Part shown: positions 42,458 to 51,026 of the stretch, piece by piece
Layout of the letters: the number at the start of each line of letters is the position of its first letter
Numbering within the stretch: the first letter of the stretch is position 1
Source of the DNA: Nodularia sphaerocarpa UHCC 0038
Lineage (GTDB): Bacteria > Cyanobacteriota > Cyanobacteriia > Cyanobacteriales > Nostocaceae
Assembly (NCBI RefSeq): GCF_022376295.1
Contig: NZ_CP060140.1
Location: forward strand, 3,600,356 to 3,664,355
Length of the DNA: 64,000 nt
Direction of reading: 5' to 3'
Program-made: the position numbers and the translations under genes
The notes under the pieces: model-generated
What the model saw: only the letters and a program-made list of their open reading frames with translations
Databases searched by the model: none
What the model was told of the DNA's origin: nothing

Positions 42458-43213
42458 ATGTACCAAAACATCAAAGCAGTCAGTAAAACTTTTCTAACTA
42501 CATTGGCAATTTCTGTAGCCTGTAGTGGAATTTCACAAGCACGTACTATTACTGAGATAAGTCCACCCACAGGCCCTGGTCAAGGTGATTTATTTTGTCC
42601 ACAAATTCAAACTCCTGTGAATACGCCGTTTGTTAATAATGATAACAGCGTCACCGCCAGTCCCAATCAAATTCTGAATTTTCCGGGTTTATCTTGTAGT
42701 CCTCAGATTTTTCAAGCTATAGCGCCAATAGACACCCAACTGTTTGTCGCTCCGTCAGGAGGAACAACGGAATATTTTTTGACCCAAACAGTTGTCAATA
42801 ACACTAGTTCAATTTGGAACGGCTTTAACTCTAAGATCGGTTTTGGGGTTAATAATGAGTTTGCACCGCCTGAGTTAATTCTTGTTCCTTTTGGTTTTGC
42901 CATTCCAGAGTTTGATTTTAACGGTGTGGATGCTTCTCCACAGCCAACCTCATCGAAGTTCGCGCAACTTCTTCAAGACGGCTCTTATAATCTTCAATGG
43001 TCTGGAGGGTTTGTTGCTCCTGGTGAATCCGTCACGTTCACATTTTCTATTGATGTTCCCGATGATCTAGAGACAAACAATTTCTATGATTCTTTTACGA
43101 TTCGTCAAACTCCTGTCACCACAACAGTTCCTGAACCTACTTCCATTAGTGGTCTTTTAGCTTTATTAGGCTTAGTAGGCTCAAGTTTCACTCTTAAATA
43201 TAAACGAACTTAA
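42458..43213 (+). CDS. PEP-CTERM sorted exported protein
   Basis: 251 residues from ATG 42458; the frame is open from 42422, but the signal peptide (MYQNIKAVSKTFLTTLAISVACSGISQA) begins naturally here. The C-terminus has the PEP-CTERM tripartite signal: VPEPTSISG, a hydrophobic helix (LLALLGLVGSSFTL) and a basic end KYKRT. Such proteins are exported and processed by an exosortase, often linked with exopolysaccharide. The middle is beta-rich (TFTFSIDVPDDLETNNFYDSFTIRQTP), resembling extracellular surface domains. No exosortase gene is in the window. Confidence 0.85.
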   Translation: MYQNIKAVSKTFLTTLAISVACSGISQARTITEISPPTGPGQGDLFCPQIQTPVNTPFVNNDNSVTASPNQILNFPGLSCSPQIFQAIAPIDTQLFVAPSGGTTEYFLTQTVVNNTSSIWNGFNSKIGFGVNNEFAPPELILVPFGFAIPEFDFNGVDASPQPTSSKFAQLLQDGSYNLQWSGGFVAPGESVTFTFSIDVPDDLETNNFYDSFTIRQTPVTTTVPEPTSISGLLALLGLVGSSFTLKYKRT

Positions 43214-43528
43214 AGGCATGAAACTAATTTGCTAATTATTACTCTTTTGCTTCTCAAAGGCGCTGTAGTCAAGCATCTTTTAGCTAAAACTGCTTCTACA
43301 TCATAGAGTATCGATGAAGTTCAAAAAGTAAAACTACTGTCCCACATCCATTTTATCTGAGGCGAACTGCTTGCAGCAGCGCTTCGCTATCGCGTCGCGA
43401 AAACAATGGATAAAGTCGAGCTAAAATTCTACTTTCACCCAACCAAAATCCCGGTATATCTCAGACACCGGGATTTTAACAACTCCGCGTACCTTTGCGC
43501 TTACCTCCGCGCCCCTTTGCGTTAAAAA
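43214..43528. other. Repeat-bearing region between convergent genes
   Basis: Contains GCTTCGCTATCGCG repeat fragments (43378-43405), a terminator-type hairpin (43445-43477) and a run of CTTTGCGCTTACCTCCGCGCCCC repeat sequence (43490-43520). No gene. Confidence 0.6.
43445..43477. terminator. Bidirectional terminator
   Basis: AAAATCCCGGT (43445-43455) pairs with ACCGGGATTTT (43467-43477) in an 11-bp stem; A-run and T-run flank it so it works as an intrinsic terminator in both directions, between the PEP-CTERM gene and the convergent desaturase-like gene. Confidence 0.8.
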
Positions 43529-45469
43529 TTAAATTTGTAACATCCCCTCTGGATTCACAGTTAAAAGCGATCGCCTTTGTAAACCCTCACGATATAAAAT
43601 TTCATTAGCTGCTAACAAACCACTACTAACAGCCCGTTCCATTAACCCACAAGGAAAAGGCATTTTCACCCAATCCCCAGCAAACATTAAATTAGAAATA
43701 CCAGAACTAGATTCAGGACGTTCAGCATAACTCTGGGGTGGATATCCCGAAAAATTCCGTTGATTAACGATTTCCCGATGCAGAATTGTCGCTTGTTTCA
43801 ACTCAGGGACAATTTCATAAAGTTCCTGTTCAAAAGTTGCTAACAAAGCTTCTTGGGTAGGAAATTCCTTTTCCTTATAACAATAAGCGTGTAACTCCAC
43901 TACACTTCCACCTGTGCGTTCCGACCAATCAATAAATTGTTGTTGTATGCGATGATAAAGAGTGATACTGTCTGTTAATGAATAACCAGATAAAGAAGTA
44001 AAATTACTTTGTTCCCAGTTAAAATCTCGGTCAAACCAGAAACGACAAACAGCAAAAGGATCGGCGATACTTAATTTTTCCACTTGCGATCGCACTTTTG
44101 GATCTATATCTCCACTCACCCGCTTAAATATTTGTTGCACACCAGGGACATCAGTAGCAAAAACATAATAATCTGCGGTGATTGTTTCCGGTGGTAATGA
44201 TTCCGCATTTACTGCAAGCAACTGTAACTGATCATCCTGGCGTTGGACTATTTCAAACTTTGGTAAATCTCGTTGGGCTGGCCCCTTGACAACTTTACCA
44301 TCAGCAGCGAAAACAGCCCCATGACAAGGACAATGAAAATTACCATCTGCGGCTGGTTTCACAGTACATCCTTGATGAGTACAAGTTAGAGAAATAGCTG
44401 ATTTACTATCAGCAGCAACGGCAAATACTTGATCAGCCGCACCAAAATATTCTACCTTTTCATCAGTAATAATTGCATTGCGTTTTACCCAGAAAGGCAC
44501 ATTATTGCTATCACTACCAAGATAATATTTGAGGCTATCAATCTGACCATCTACAGCCGGAATCTCACTCACCGTAGCCCCAGTCAGAATTTTGCCGCCA
44601 TTACTTTGAATAAACTGAGCAATCGGTTGGACTAAACTTGTCCCCATATCGTCTACAGTCCCATTAAAAGCTAATCCTTCTGGATTTCCAAAAAAGTAAA
44701 AATGGAAAAACTGCATGAGTTCGCCCACACTCATTTCATCTGGTGCATTCAAGCTAGATTTAGCAAAAGGGAGAAAATATAAGTCATATAAACCTTGGGG
44801 AAATTCAGTTTTTACCCAATCAGCCACAGAGATATTATCAAAGCGGCGATAGTTTTTTTCGCGTTCAAAACCACTAATCGCCTGAAAAACTTGTAAATGT
44901 TTGAACTTAGTCAAATTAATTCCCCAACGTAAGCGATTTGGGGATGCGATCGCTAAATCGACAATATTCCAAGGAAAAGCCGAACTACTAGGGCGAAATA
45001 CTTCTGGTTTGTATTTCAAATCGCGATAAACCAGAGAATAAAAGTTTAATGATTGAAAATTATCAGTAATTTCCAATTCCGAAACAATACTTTTGAGATT
45101 ATAATATTGAGGGAAAAATCCATGAAAACCATGTTCCATCATAAAAGATTCACCAGCAGCTTCAATCGGCCAACTAGCAATTTTCCCACCGAGTTGGGGG
45201 GCTTTTTCTAAAAGTGTCACAGCAAACCCCCTCTGACTCAATTCATAGGCACAAGCCAAACCTGCTAAACCAGCCCCAACCACCACAACAGTTTTATTTT
45301 TATTTAAGATTTGCGGCAATTCCAGAGTATCTTTCTGATAAACTGTAGGCTGAGGCTTACTAAACCGGGAATATCCCGTACCTGCGACAACTGCACCAAC
45401 ACCGAATAACTTAAGTAGTGTCCGCCGGGATATAGTAGATGATTGTGGTGAATTAAATAGTAAATTCAT
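43529..45469 (-). CDS. Rieske-FAD carotenoid desaturase-like oxidoreductase
   Basis: 646 residues. A twin-arginine signal or anchor (SRRTLLKLFGVGAVVAG, Arg15-Arg16) is followed by the FAD site VVVVGAGLAGLACAYEL (61-77) and a HGFHGFFPQYYNL motif typical of CrtU/CruE and CrtP-type carotene desaturases. A complete Rieske 2Fe-2S insertion (CTHQGC and CPCHG, about 360-383) sits mid-protein, as in the beta-carotene desaturase/methyltransferase (isorenieratene or chlorobactene synthase) branch. The C-terminal FAD motif NLMFAGDWVKMPFPCGLMERAVSSG is intact. Likely carotenoid or other isoprenoid modification in membranes; the exact reaction is unproven. Monocistronic. Confidence 0.8.
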   Translation of the reverse strand: MNLLFNSPQSSTISRRTLLKLFGVGAVVAGTGYSRFSKPQPTVYQKDTLELPQILNKNKTVVVVGAGLAGLACAYELSQRGFAVTLLEKAPQLGGKIASWPIEAAGESFMMEHGFHGFFPQYYNLKSIVSELEITDNFQSLNFYSLVYRDLKYKPEVFRPSSSAFPWNIVDLAIASPNRLRWGINLTKFKHLQVFQAISGFEREKNYRRFDNISVADWVKTEFPQGLYDLYFLPFAKSSLNAPDEMSVGELMQFFHFYFFGNPEGLAFNGTVDDMGTSLVQPIAQFIQSNGGKILTGATVSEIPAVDGQIDSLKYYLGSDSNNVPFWVKRNAIITDEKVEYFGAADQVFAVAADSKSAISLTCTHQGCTVKPAADGNFHCPCHGAVFAADGKVVKGPAQRDLPKFEIVQRQDDQLQLLAVNAESLPPETITADYYVFATDVPGVQQIFKRVSGDIDPKVRSQVEKLSIADPFAVCRFWFDRDFNWEQSNFTSLSGYSLTDSITLYHRIQQQFIDWSERTGGSVVELHAYCYKEKEFPTQEALLATFEQELYEIVPELKQATILHREIVNQRNFSGYPPQSYAERPESSSGISNLMFAGDWVKMPFPCGLMERAVSSGLLAANEILYREGLQRRSLLTVNPEGMLQI

Positions 45470-45726
45470 GTTGAAAAATTCAAGCTAGATTAGTTTAGTT
45501 CGTAGTTGCGCTTCAGCGCTAAACGAGATTTTCAAATCACTTTTACCCTGTCACTTTATCGTAAAAAAAATATTTTTGCACAATTAGACAACTTGTTTAA
45601 AATTCATACTAAAAGTTTTTATCTGATAGAATATCAGACAGCAAAAGTTGAGTAAACCAATTAGAAGATTATTTGATAGTTTAGTATATTATTTAGTATT
45701 TAGCTACCAGGGGTTAATTTGCCGTC

Positions 45727-46500
45727 ATGAAGTATTGGCGTGAAACCATAGCTGTCACACAGCGCATCTTAATTGAACTGTTGCGCCGCAGACGCAGCTT
45801 AATTTTTTGGAGTATTTTTCCAATTTCCGTACTAATCCTGAGTGGATTCATTTTAGCAGAACGGGCTGAACTACCACTAGCTGATGCTTTCGGCTATGCA
45901 GCACCCTCAAGTTTAGTAGGTGCGGCGTTATTTTTTAGCTGTTTGGGTGGTAGTGTCGCAACTGTAGTTGCAGAAAGAGAACAGCAAACCCTCAAACGCT
46001 TGTTTATTTCGCCCTTAAGTGGTATATCCTACTTTTTAGGAATTTTTCTAGCTCACACTTGCATTGGTTTAGGACAGACACTTTTGGTTTATACTGTTGC
46101 TGCCTTTTGGGGTGCTACCTTCAACGGTTCTATACTTTTAGGACTGACAATTATTATCATGAGTATCGTGGCTTATGTTGGTTTAGGCTTTATTTTGGGT
46201 ACTCAATTAGCCCGGCGCATTGAAGATGTAAATGCTTTGGTGGCTGCGTTTGGTGTTCCTTTATTAATTCTCGGCGGAGCGTTTTTACCCGCTTCGTTGT
46301 TTCCCCAAAGTCTAATTAATATTGCTAGATATAATCCTATTTATCACATGAATGAAGCTCTAGTAGGAGTGTCGTCTCAGGGTGGTGATCTTAGTAAAAT
46401 TCAATCACATTTTTCGTTTTTATTAGTCTTTGCTTTCGTGATGGTTATCGGTGGCTGGTTATCTTATCGGCGAATGTTAGTAGTAGAAAGAAGACTTTGA
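45727..46500 (+). CDS. ABC-2 type transporter permease
   Basis: 257 residues, six membrane helices, ABC-2 family with the VVAEREQQTLKRLFISPLSG motif (about 79-98) and LILGGAFLPASLFPQSL near the C-terminus. Such permeases, with a separate ATPase, export drugs, lipids, polysaccharides or peptides. The ATPase gene follows 63 bases later on the same strand; together they are a full transporter. GTTAATTTGCCGTC precedes the ATG without a strong ribosome-binding site. Substrate unknown. Confidence 0.9.
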   Translation: MKYWRETIAVTQRILIELLRRRRSLIFWSIFPISVLILSGFILAERAELPLADAFGYAAPSSLVGAALFFSCLGGSVATVVAEREQQTLKRLFISPLSGISYFLGIFLAHTCIGLGQTLLVYTVAAFWGATFNGSILLGLTIIIMSIVAYVGLGFILGTQLARRIEDVNALVAAFGVPLLILGGAFLPASLFPQSLINIARYNPIYHMNEALVGVSSQGGDLSKIQSHFSFLLVFAFVMVIGGWLSYRRMLVVERRL

Positions 46501-46507
46501 TAAAATT

Positions 46508-46533
46508 TGCTCGTAGTCAGGACTTTAGTCCTT
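46508..46533. repeat. Dispersed repeat between the ABC genes
   Basis: GCTCGTAGTCAGGACTTTAGTCC, a copy of the repeat seen at 23036 and 30646-30706, sits in the 63-base gap between the permease and ATPase genes. Confidence 0.75.
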
Positions 46534-46563
46534 TCTTTTTATCCCATTTAAGCTAAAATACTT

Positions 46564-47454
46564 ATGCTAAAAATCACCAATTTAAATAAATCATACAGCA
46601 AAATCAAAGTTTTGCAAGATTTGACACTACAGATAAAGGCTGGAGAAATTTATGGTTTACTAGGTGCAAATGGAGCCGGAAAAACCACAACAATCAATAT
46701 TATTTGTAATTTACTCAAAGCTGACAGTGGTGATATTACGATCAATGATCAAAAAGTTTCAGAAGCCACAAAAAAAATAATTGGGATTGCACCTCAAGAA
46801 AATTTACTCTACAAAACCTTATCTTGTGAGGAAAATCTCAACTTTTTTGCAAATATTTACGGTTTAAATCGGGAAACACGCCAAAAACAAGTACAGGAAA
46901 CTCTGGCTTCTGTCAATTTATTAGATAGAGCGAAAAGTCCTGTAGAAACTCTCAGTGGGGGAATGCGGCGACGGTTGAATATTGCAGTGGCTTTGGTACA
47001 TCAGCCGCAGTTAGTTATTTTAGATGAACCAACTACAGGTTTAGATATTGAAGCTCGATATGAAATTTGGGAATTAATTCGACAATTGAAAAAGCAGGGA
47101 GTTACTGTTTTATTGACTACTCATTTATTAGATGAAGCCGAGCGACTTTGTGACAAAATTGGTATTCTGAAAAATGGTCGGATGATCGCTGAGGGGAGTT
47201 TAGCCCAGTTACGGGCTTTGATTCCGGCTTCAGAGGTTTTATTAGTCCAAACTGCTCAAAAAGAACAGGCGATCGCCCGCGCCAAAGAATATAATTTTAC
47301 ACATAAATATTATGGTAATCAGTTAGCTTTTTGGTTGCCAGAACCGCTAGAATTAAAGGAAATTATTGCCCGATTTGAAGGGATAGAATTTGAGTCGATT
47401 TCTCGCCTACCTGTGGGATTAGAGCATATTTATTTAGAAGTGACACAAGGATAA
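46564..47454 (+). CDS. ABC transporter ATP-binding protein
   Basis: 296 residues: Walker A GANGAGKTTT (about 38-47), Q-loop GIAPQENLLY, signature LSGGMRRRLNIAVAL, Walker B LVILDEPTTGLD and switch His in LLTTHLLDEA, followed by a C-terminal domain of about 80 residues typical of ABC-2/DrrA-type ATPases. It energises the permease encoded just upstream. Confidence 0.93.
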   Translation: MLKITNLNKSYSKIKVLQDLTLQIKAGEIYGLLGANGAGKTTTINIICNLLKADSGDITINDQKVSEATKKIIGIAPQENLLYKTLSCEENLNFFANIYGLNRETRQKQVQETLASVNLLDRAKSPVETLSGGMRRRLNIAVALVHQPQLVILDEPTTGLDIEARYEIWELIRQLKKQGVTVLLTTHLLDEAERLCDKIGILKNGRMIAEGSLAQLRALIPASEVLLVQTAQKEQAIARAKEYNFTHKYYGNQLAFWLPEPLELKEIIARFEGIEFESISRLPVGLEHIYLEVTQG

Positions 47455-47523
47455 AGAACCTCACCCCCAACCCCTCTCCTTAGTAAGGAGAGGGGAGAAA
47501 TTTCTGTTCTTCCACTTAGTAAG

Positions 47524-47770
47524 CCACGGTGTACACACAAATCGTTGTGGCTTTCACGTCCTTAAATTACCCCCCTTAATCCCCCCTTGCAAAGGGGGGA
47601 AAGCGGAGAATTTAGTTCCCTCGCCTTTGCAGGGGAAAGCGGAGAATTTAGTTCCCTCCCCTTTCTAGGGGAAAGCGGAAAATTTAGTTCCCTCCCCTTT
47701 GCAAGGTCCGGGTTAGGGTGGGGTAATTTAAGGACTGGTAATGATTCGATCACTTGTGTGTACACCGTAG
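47524..47770. mobile_element. MITE with 17-bp inverted ends and 9-bp target duplication
   Basis: Ends CCACGGTGTACACACAA (47524-47540) and TTGTGTGTACACCGTAG (47754-47770) are inverted with one mismatch. Both are bordered by the direct repeat CTTAGTAAG (47515-47523, 47771-47779), a probable target-site duplication. Inside are three tandem units of about 52 bp (GGGGAAAGCGGAGAATTTAG followed by TTCCCTC) and a second inverted pair CTTAAATTACCCC / GGGGTAATTTAAGG just within the ends. No transposase; mobilised in trans if active. Small frames inside are repeat-derived. Confidence 0.75.
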
Positions 47771-47789
47771 CTTAGTAAGGAGAACTAAA

Positions 47790-48389
47790 TTATAAAGTCG
47801 CTGCGAGTTCCAACAGACGATCGCCTCCATCCCGAAACACAGGCCAACCATCACCCACTAGCACTGCTTCTATATGAGGAAGTGCCGCCAGTCGCCGCAC
47901 AGAAGCCACAGCCGCCTTACGATTCAGTAACTTCTCATCAGGCAAAATTGTTAAACTACCAGCCTTGCGGGCGCGTACCAAGTCCCCTGTGATTAAAGTT
48001 GTTTCCTCCAGTAACAAAGCCAATTCACCCGGAGTCTTAGAACCGTGAAGTTCCAACACCTGTAAACCTGGAACGACTTCTTCACCATCAGACAACCAGC
48101 GATCGCAATGTATGGGAAAACAATCCTTCTCTCCCACAGGTCCGGCTATTTTAGCATAAGTTTGATCCGCAATTTCCTTCGCCGACCGGATATGCTCCGA
48201 ATTTGTCAACACAATCCAAACCACACCACCGAGGGATTGCAAATGATTCCAATCATGATTTGATAAAGCTACTGGGTCAACCAAGACATTTCCACCAGGA
48301 CGAACCCAAGCAATCCCATTGAAATCAATATTTCTTGCAGGGTTGAAAGTAGACCAGCCATATAGATCAGGACGGTGTAGAGATTTCAT
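47790..48389 (-). CDS. MBL-fold-like protein with altered metal motif
   Basis: 199 residues resembling the metallo-beta-lactamase fold: GNVLVDPVALSNHDWNHL, then VVWIVLTNSEHIRSA where active enzymes have THxHxDH, LQVLELHGSKTPGELALLLEETTLITGDLVRA and a final GDGWPVF. The first metal-binding motif is degraded (Asn-Ser-Glu-His) while later His/Asp positions remain, so metal binding may be reduced or of a single ion. Function unknown. It stands alone between the MITE and a 650-base gap. Confidence 0.75.
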   Translation of the reverse strand: MKSLHRPDLYGWSTFNPARNIDFNGIAWVRPGGNVLVDPVALSNHDWNHLQSLGGVVWIVLTNSEHIRSAKEIADQTYAKIAGPVGEKDCFPIHCDRWLSDGEEVVPGLQVLELHGSKTPGELALLLEETTLITGDLVRARKAGSLTILPDEKLLNRKAAVASVRRLAALPHIEAVLVGDGWPVFRDGGDRLLELAATL

Positions 48390-49036
48390 AATGTTTCTGG
48401 TTCAGTACCTTCAATAACTCTGGATTTATAGTTCGCTATCAATAATGTATCAATAATCGAGTCTATAGTTCAATGCTTATAGCGAGTATTTAGCAATTAA
48501 TTAAGTTGGCTCAAGAATAAGCAAACGCCGATAAACGCCGATAAACGCCGATAAATCTAGATTTTTAAGGGATTTTTTGTGTTTTTAGCTAAAAAATATG
48601 TCATGTTCCAGTAATGATCAAGCTTATATAGCAACCGCCAAAGAGATTAGGACATAGGAAAAGTCTAAAACCCAGTCAAAGCAAGTCTTTGACTTTTGAC
48701 TTTTGCTATACCTCTACAGAGGTAAATTTCTAAAAGTTAGACATTATTCTGGGTATAGATATGATCTGATATTCTGATTCTAAGTTAATCACTGAATAAA
48801 TAAAATTAATCTCTAGTTCAATACCGGAGATTCTAACTATTGCTAAACAAGAGATTCAGAAAAACCACAGTTAAATTATGTAGTATTAACTTAAAAGTCC
48901 GGTAATTGTATCTCGTGAATAGGTTGATAAATTTACAGGAAAAAATACTATTGACTCTAGAAAAAATCTGATTACTGTTATAAGTAGTCCTGCTTAAAAT
49001 TCTAGATAAGCATCAACAATTCAGGAGATATTTCCG
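48390..49036. other. Intergenic region with decamer repeats
   Basis: 647 bases, no gene. Three tandem AAACGCCGAT decamers at 48523-48552; a TTTGACTTTTGACTTTTGC heptamer fragment near 48689-48707. The last 150 bases are AT-rich and precede the copper-type gene. Confidence 0.6.
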
Positions 49037-49399
49037 ATGATGATGATGATGACTGAAACTATGACTACCGAAATGCAAAACTGCATAAATGCTTGCATGG
49101 AATGTCACAAAATGTGCATGGAAACCATGACTCACTGTATGAGCCAAGGCGGTAAGCAAATGAATATGAGTATGATGGGGATGATGCGCGACTGCTCAGA
49201 AATGTGCATGATGTGCATGAACATGATGATGGGCGGTTCTGAGTTCATGGGACGCACTTGTATGCTTTGCGCGGAAATGTGCGATCGCTGTGCTACAGCT
49301 TGCGAACAAATGAGCCAAGACCAAAAGATGATGCAATGTGCTGCTTCTTGCCGTAGATGTGCGGAAGCTTGCCGATCTATGCAAATGATGCCTGCTTAA
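49037..49399 (+). CDS. Cys/Met-rich four-helix-bundle copper-binding protein
   Basis: 120 residues with 16 or so Cys and more than 25 Met. Repeated CxxxC and CxxC patterns (NCINACMECHKMCMETMTHC; EMCMMCMN; CMLCAEMCDRCATACEQ; CAASCRRCAEAC) are those of the DUF326/Csp copper-storage four-helix bundle family, in which the Cys residues line the core and bind many Cu(I). No signal peptide, so a cytosolic Csp3-like member. An AGGAG site nine bases upstream supports the ATG; the start has five ATG codons in a row (MMMMM). It probably buffers copper for plastocyanin and oxidase or protects against excess. Convergent with the redoxin gene. Confidence 0.88.
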   Translation: MMMMMTETMTTEMQNCINACMECHKMCMETMTHCMSQGGKQMNMSMMGMMRDCSEMCMMCMNMMMGGSEFMGRTCMLCAEMCDRCATACEQMSQDQKMMQCAASCRRCAEACRSMQMMPA

Positions 49400-49475
49400 T
49401 ACTACCACATAGCAGAAGTTTCTCTGCAATTTAGTATTCAAGCGCTCAGGCTTTCCAGTTTGGGCGTTTGAAGTG

Positions 49476-50012
49476 TTAATTAAATTCTTTTAGTAACGTT
49501 TCCACACTAGCATTGTGATCCAAGAAGGAAAACAAATGCCTGTAAAGCAATTTACCATCTTTATCCAAAACAAACTGGGCTGGTAAGGGCGCACCTAAAG
49601 CTTGTCCTACTTTGTATGTGCGAAACACGCGACAACTAGGATCACTCAGCAATGGCATTTTTAAACCCAAATCTTTGATTACTATTTGGCTTTGTTTTTC
49701 ATCTGTGCTGGTAATCATTAAAACTTCAATACCACGATTTTTAAATTGTTCGTAGTTTTCATTCAAAGCTTTAATATGAGGAAAGCAAAAGGGACAATAT
49801 TGTTTCTCTGTAAATATGCGCGTAAAAGCCAGTAATACTGGTTGCTTGCTTTTGTAATTTGAGAGTTTCACCACAGTGCCATTAGTGATATCTGGCAATT
49901 GAAAATCTGGTGTCCCTACTCCCATTCTTAGTTGATTTATCGCCGGGATTGGCAAAAAGTTGCGAAAAAAGCGCTCATTGAATAAGCCACTGAAATCAGT
50001 AGAAGTAAGCAT
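49476..50012 (-). CDS. Redoxin / AhpC-TSA family protein
   Basis: 178 residues, thioredoxin fold of the AhpC/TSA family. After a 30-residue leader the fold starts GVGTPDFQLPDITNGTVVKLSNYK, and the active site is FTEKQYCPFCFPHIKAL, a CxxC motif, more like a thiol-disulfide redoxin than a classic peroxiredoxin. PLLSDPSCRVFRTYKV and AQFVLDKDGKLLYRH follow. It probably reduces peroxides or protein disulfides. Separate transcript from the 2-Cys peroxiredoxin 260 bases upstream. Confidence 0.88.
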   Translation of the reverse strand: MLTSTDFSGLFNERFFRNFLPIPAINQLRMGVGTPDFQLPDITNGTVVKLSNYKSKQPVLLAFTRIFTEKQYCPFCFPHIKALNENYEQFKNRGIEVLMITSTDEKQSQIVIKDLGLKMPLLSDPSCRVFRTYKVGQALGAPLPAQFVLDKDGKLLYRHLFSFLDHNASVETLLKEFN

Positions 50013-50275
50013 ATTTTTATGATAATTAAAAAAAAACCACAGACCTACATAGAAGATGTTTGTAAAGAGCCTCGGCGAATATAATTCGCGGCTACACAGA
50101 CAAAACCCACCTTCGTGGGTTCAAAACCTTAATTTTTCATTAGTCCGCGCAGGCGGTCACTGAGCTTGTCGAAGTGCGGACTTTGTTTGTGTAGTAGCGA
50201 ATTCTATTCGCCCAAAACTTTTCAAACTTTTGCTGTGTGCATCTGTAGTTTTTACATCTTATTTTCTAGAAAAAT
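50013..50275. repeat. Repeat-bearing gap between redoxin and peroxiredoxin genes
   Basis: Contains an inverted pair, GGCGAATATAATTCGCGGCTACACA (50074 on) against TGTGTAGTAGCGAATTCTATTCGCC (50190 on), enclosing a TCCGCGCAGGCGGTCACTGAGC segment. This is a dispersed cyanobacterial repeat; no gene. Confidence 0.6.
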
Positions 50276-50887
50276 CTAGACAGCCGAGAAGTAGACTTTA
50301 GACTTCACAGGATCAGGATTCATGGTTTTATCCCCAGGTTGCCAACCAGCTGGGCAAACTTCATCGGGGTGAGACTGAACATACTGAAGGGCTTGCAATG
50401 TCCGCAGGGTTTCATCCACGCTGCGACCAAAGGCGAGGTTATTCACTGTAGAATGCTGGATGATACCATCTTTATCAATAATGAACAAACCGCGTAAAGC
50501 AATGCCGGCGGCTGGGTCAAGGACGTTATAGGTGGCGCTAATTTCTTTTTTGATGTCGGAAACTAAGGGATAATTTAGGTCGCCAACACCACCAGACTTG
50601 CGATCAGTTTGAATCCAGGCTAGGTGAGAAAATTCGCTATCAACGGAAACACCGAGAACTTCTGTGTTAACTTTGTTAAATTCTTCGTAGCGATCGCTAA
50701 ATGCTGTAATCTCAGTGGGGCAAACAAAGGTAAAGTCTAAGGGGTAGAAAAACAGAACCACGTACTTACCGCGATAGTCGGAAAGTTTAATGGTCTTAAA
50801 TTCTTGGTCTACCACAGCTGTTGCTGTAAATTCAGGAGCCTGTTGACCAACGCGGAGGCATCCTTCTGCTGCGTAAGTGAGGGACAT
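50276..50887 (-). CDS. Typical 2-Cys peroxiredoxin
   Basis: 203 residues. Peroxidatic Cys in FYPLDFTFVCPTEITAF and resolving Cys in HPDEVCPAGWQPG, with the GGLGDLNYPLVSD-type region here GGVGDLNYPLVSD (GG of the sensitivity motif) and C-terminal SKVYFSAV. It reduces hydrogen and alkyl peroxides using thioredoxin and is one of the main cyanobacterial peroxide defences. ATG 50887 is preceded by GGAGAATCC. Divergent from the debranching enzyme gene. Confidence 0.96.
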   Translation of the reverse strand: MSLTYAAEGCLRVGQQAPEFTATAVVDQEFKTIKLSDYRGKYVVLFFYPLDFTFVCPTEITAFSDRYEEFNKVNTEVLGVSVDSEFSHLAWIQTDRKSGGVGDLNYPLVSDIKKEISATYNVLDPAAGIALRGLFIIDKDGIIQHSTVNNLAFGRSVDETLRTLQALQYVQSHPDEVCPAGWQPGDKTMNPDPVKSKVYFSAV

Positions 50888-51026
50888 TAAACGGATTCTC
50901 CTTCAACTTATATAAGTATAATAGTGTGGGAATTTGGGTTAGTTCACACTTACCCGTTTACAATTGTTACAGTTTAATTACAATCTGTTACGACTATATC
51001 ATAGTCATAACGATTTTGAGTACAAA

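Noticed and set aside
47562..47775. Small frames on both strands with repeats such as FSSLAFAGESGE
   Set aside because: Translation of the tandem units inside the MITE, not a gene.
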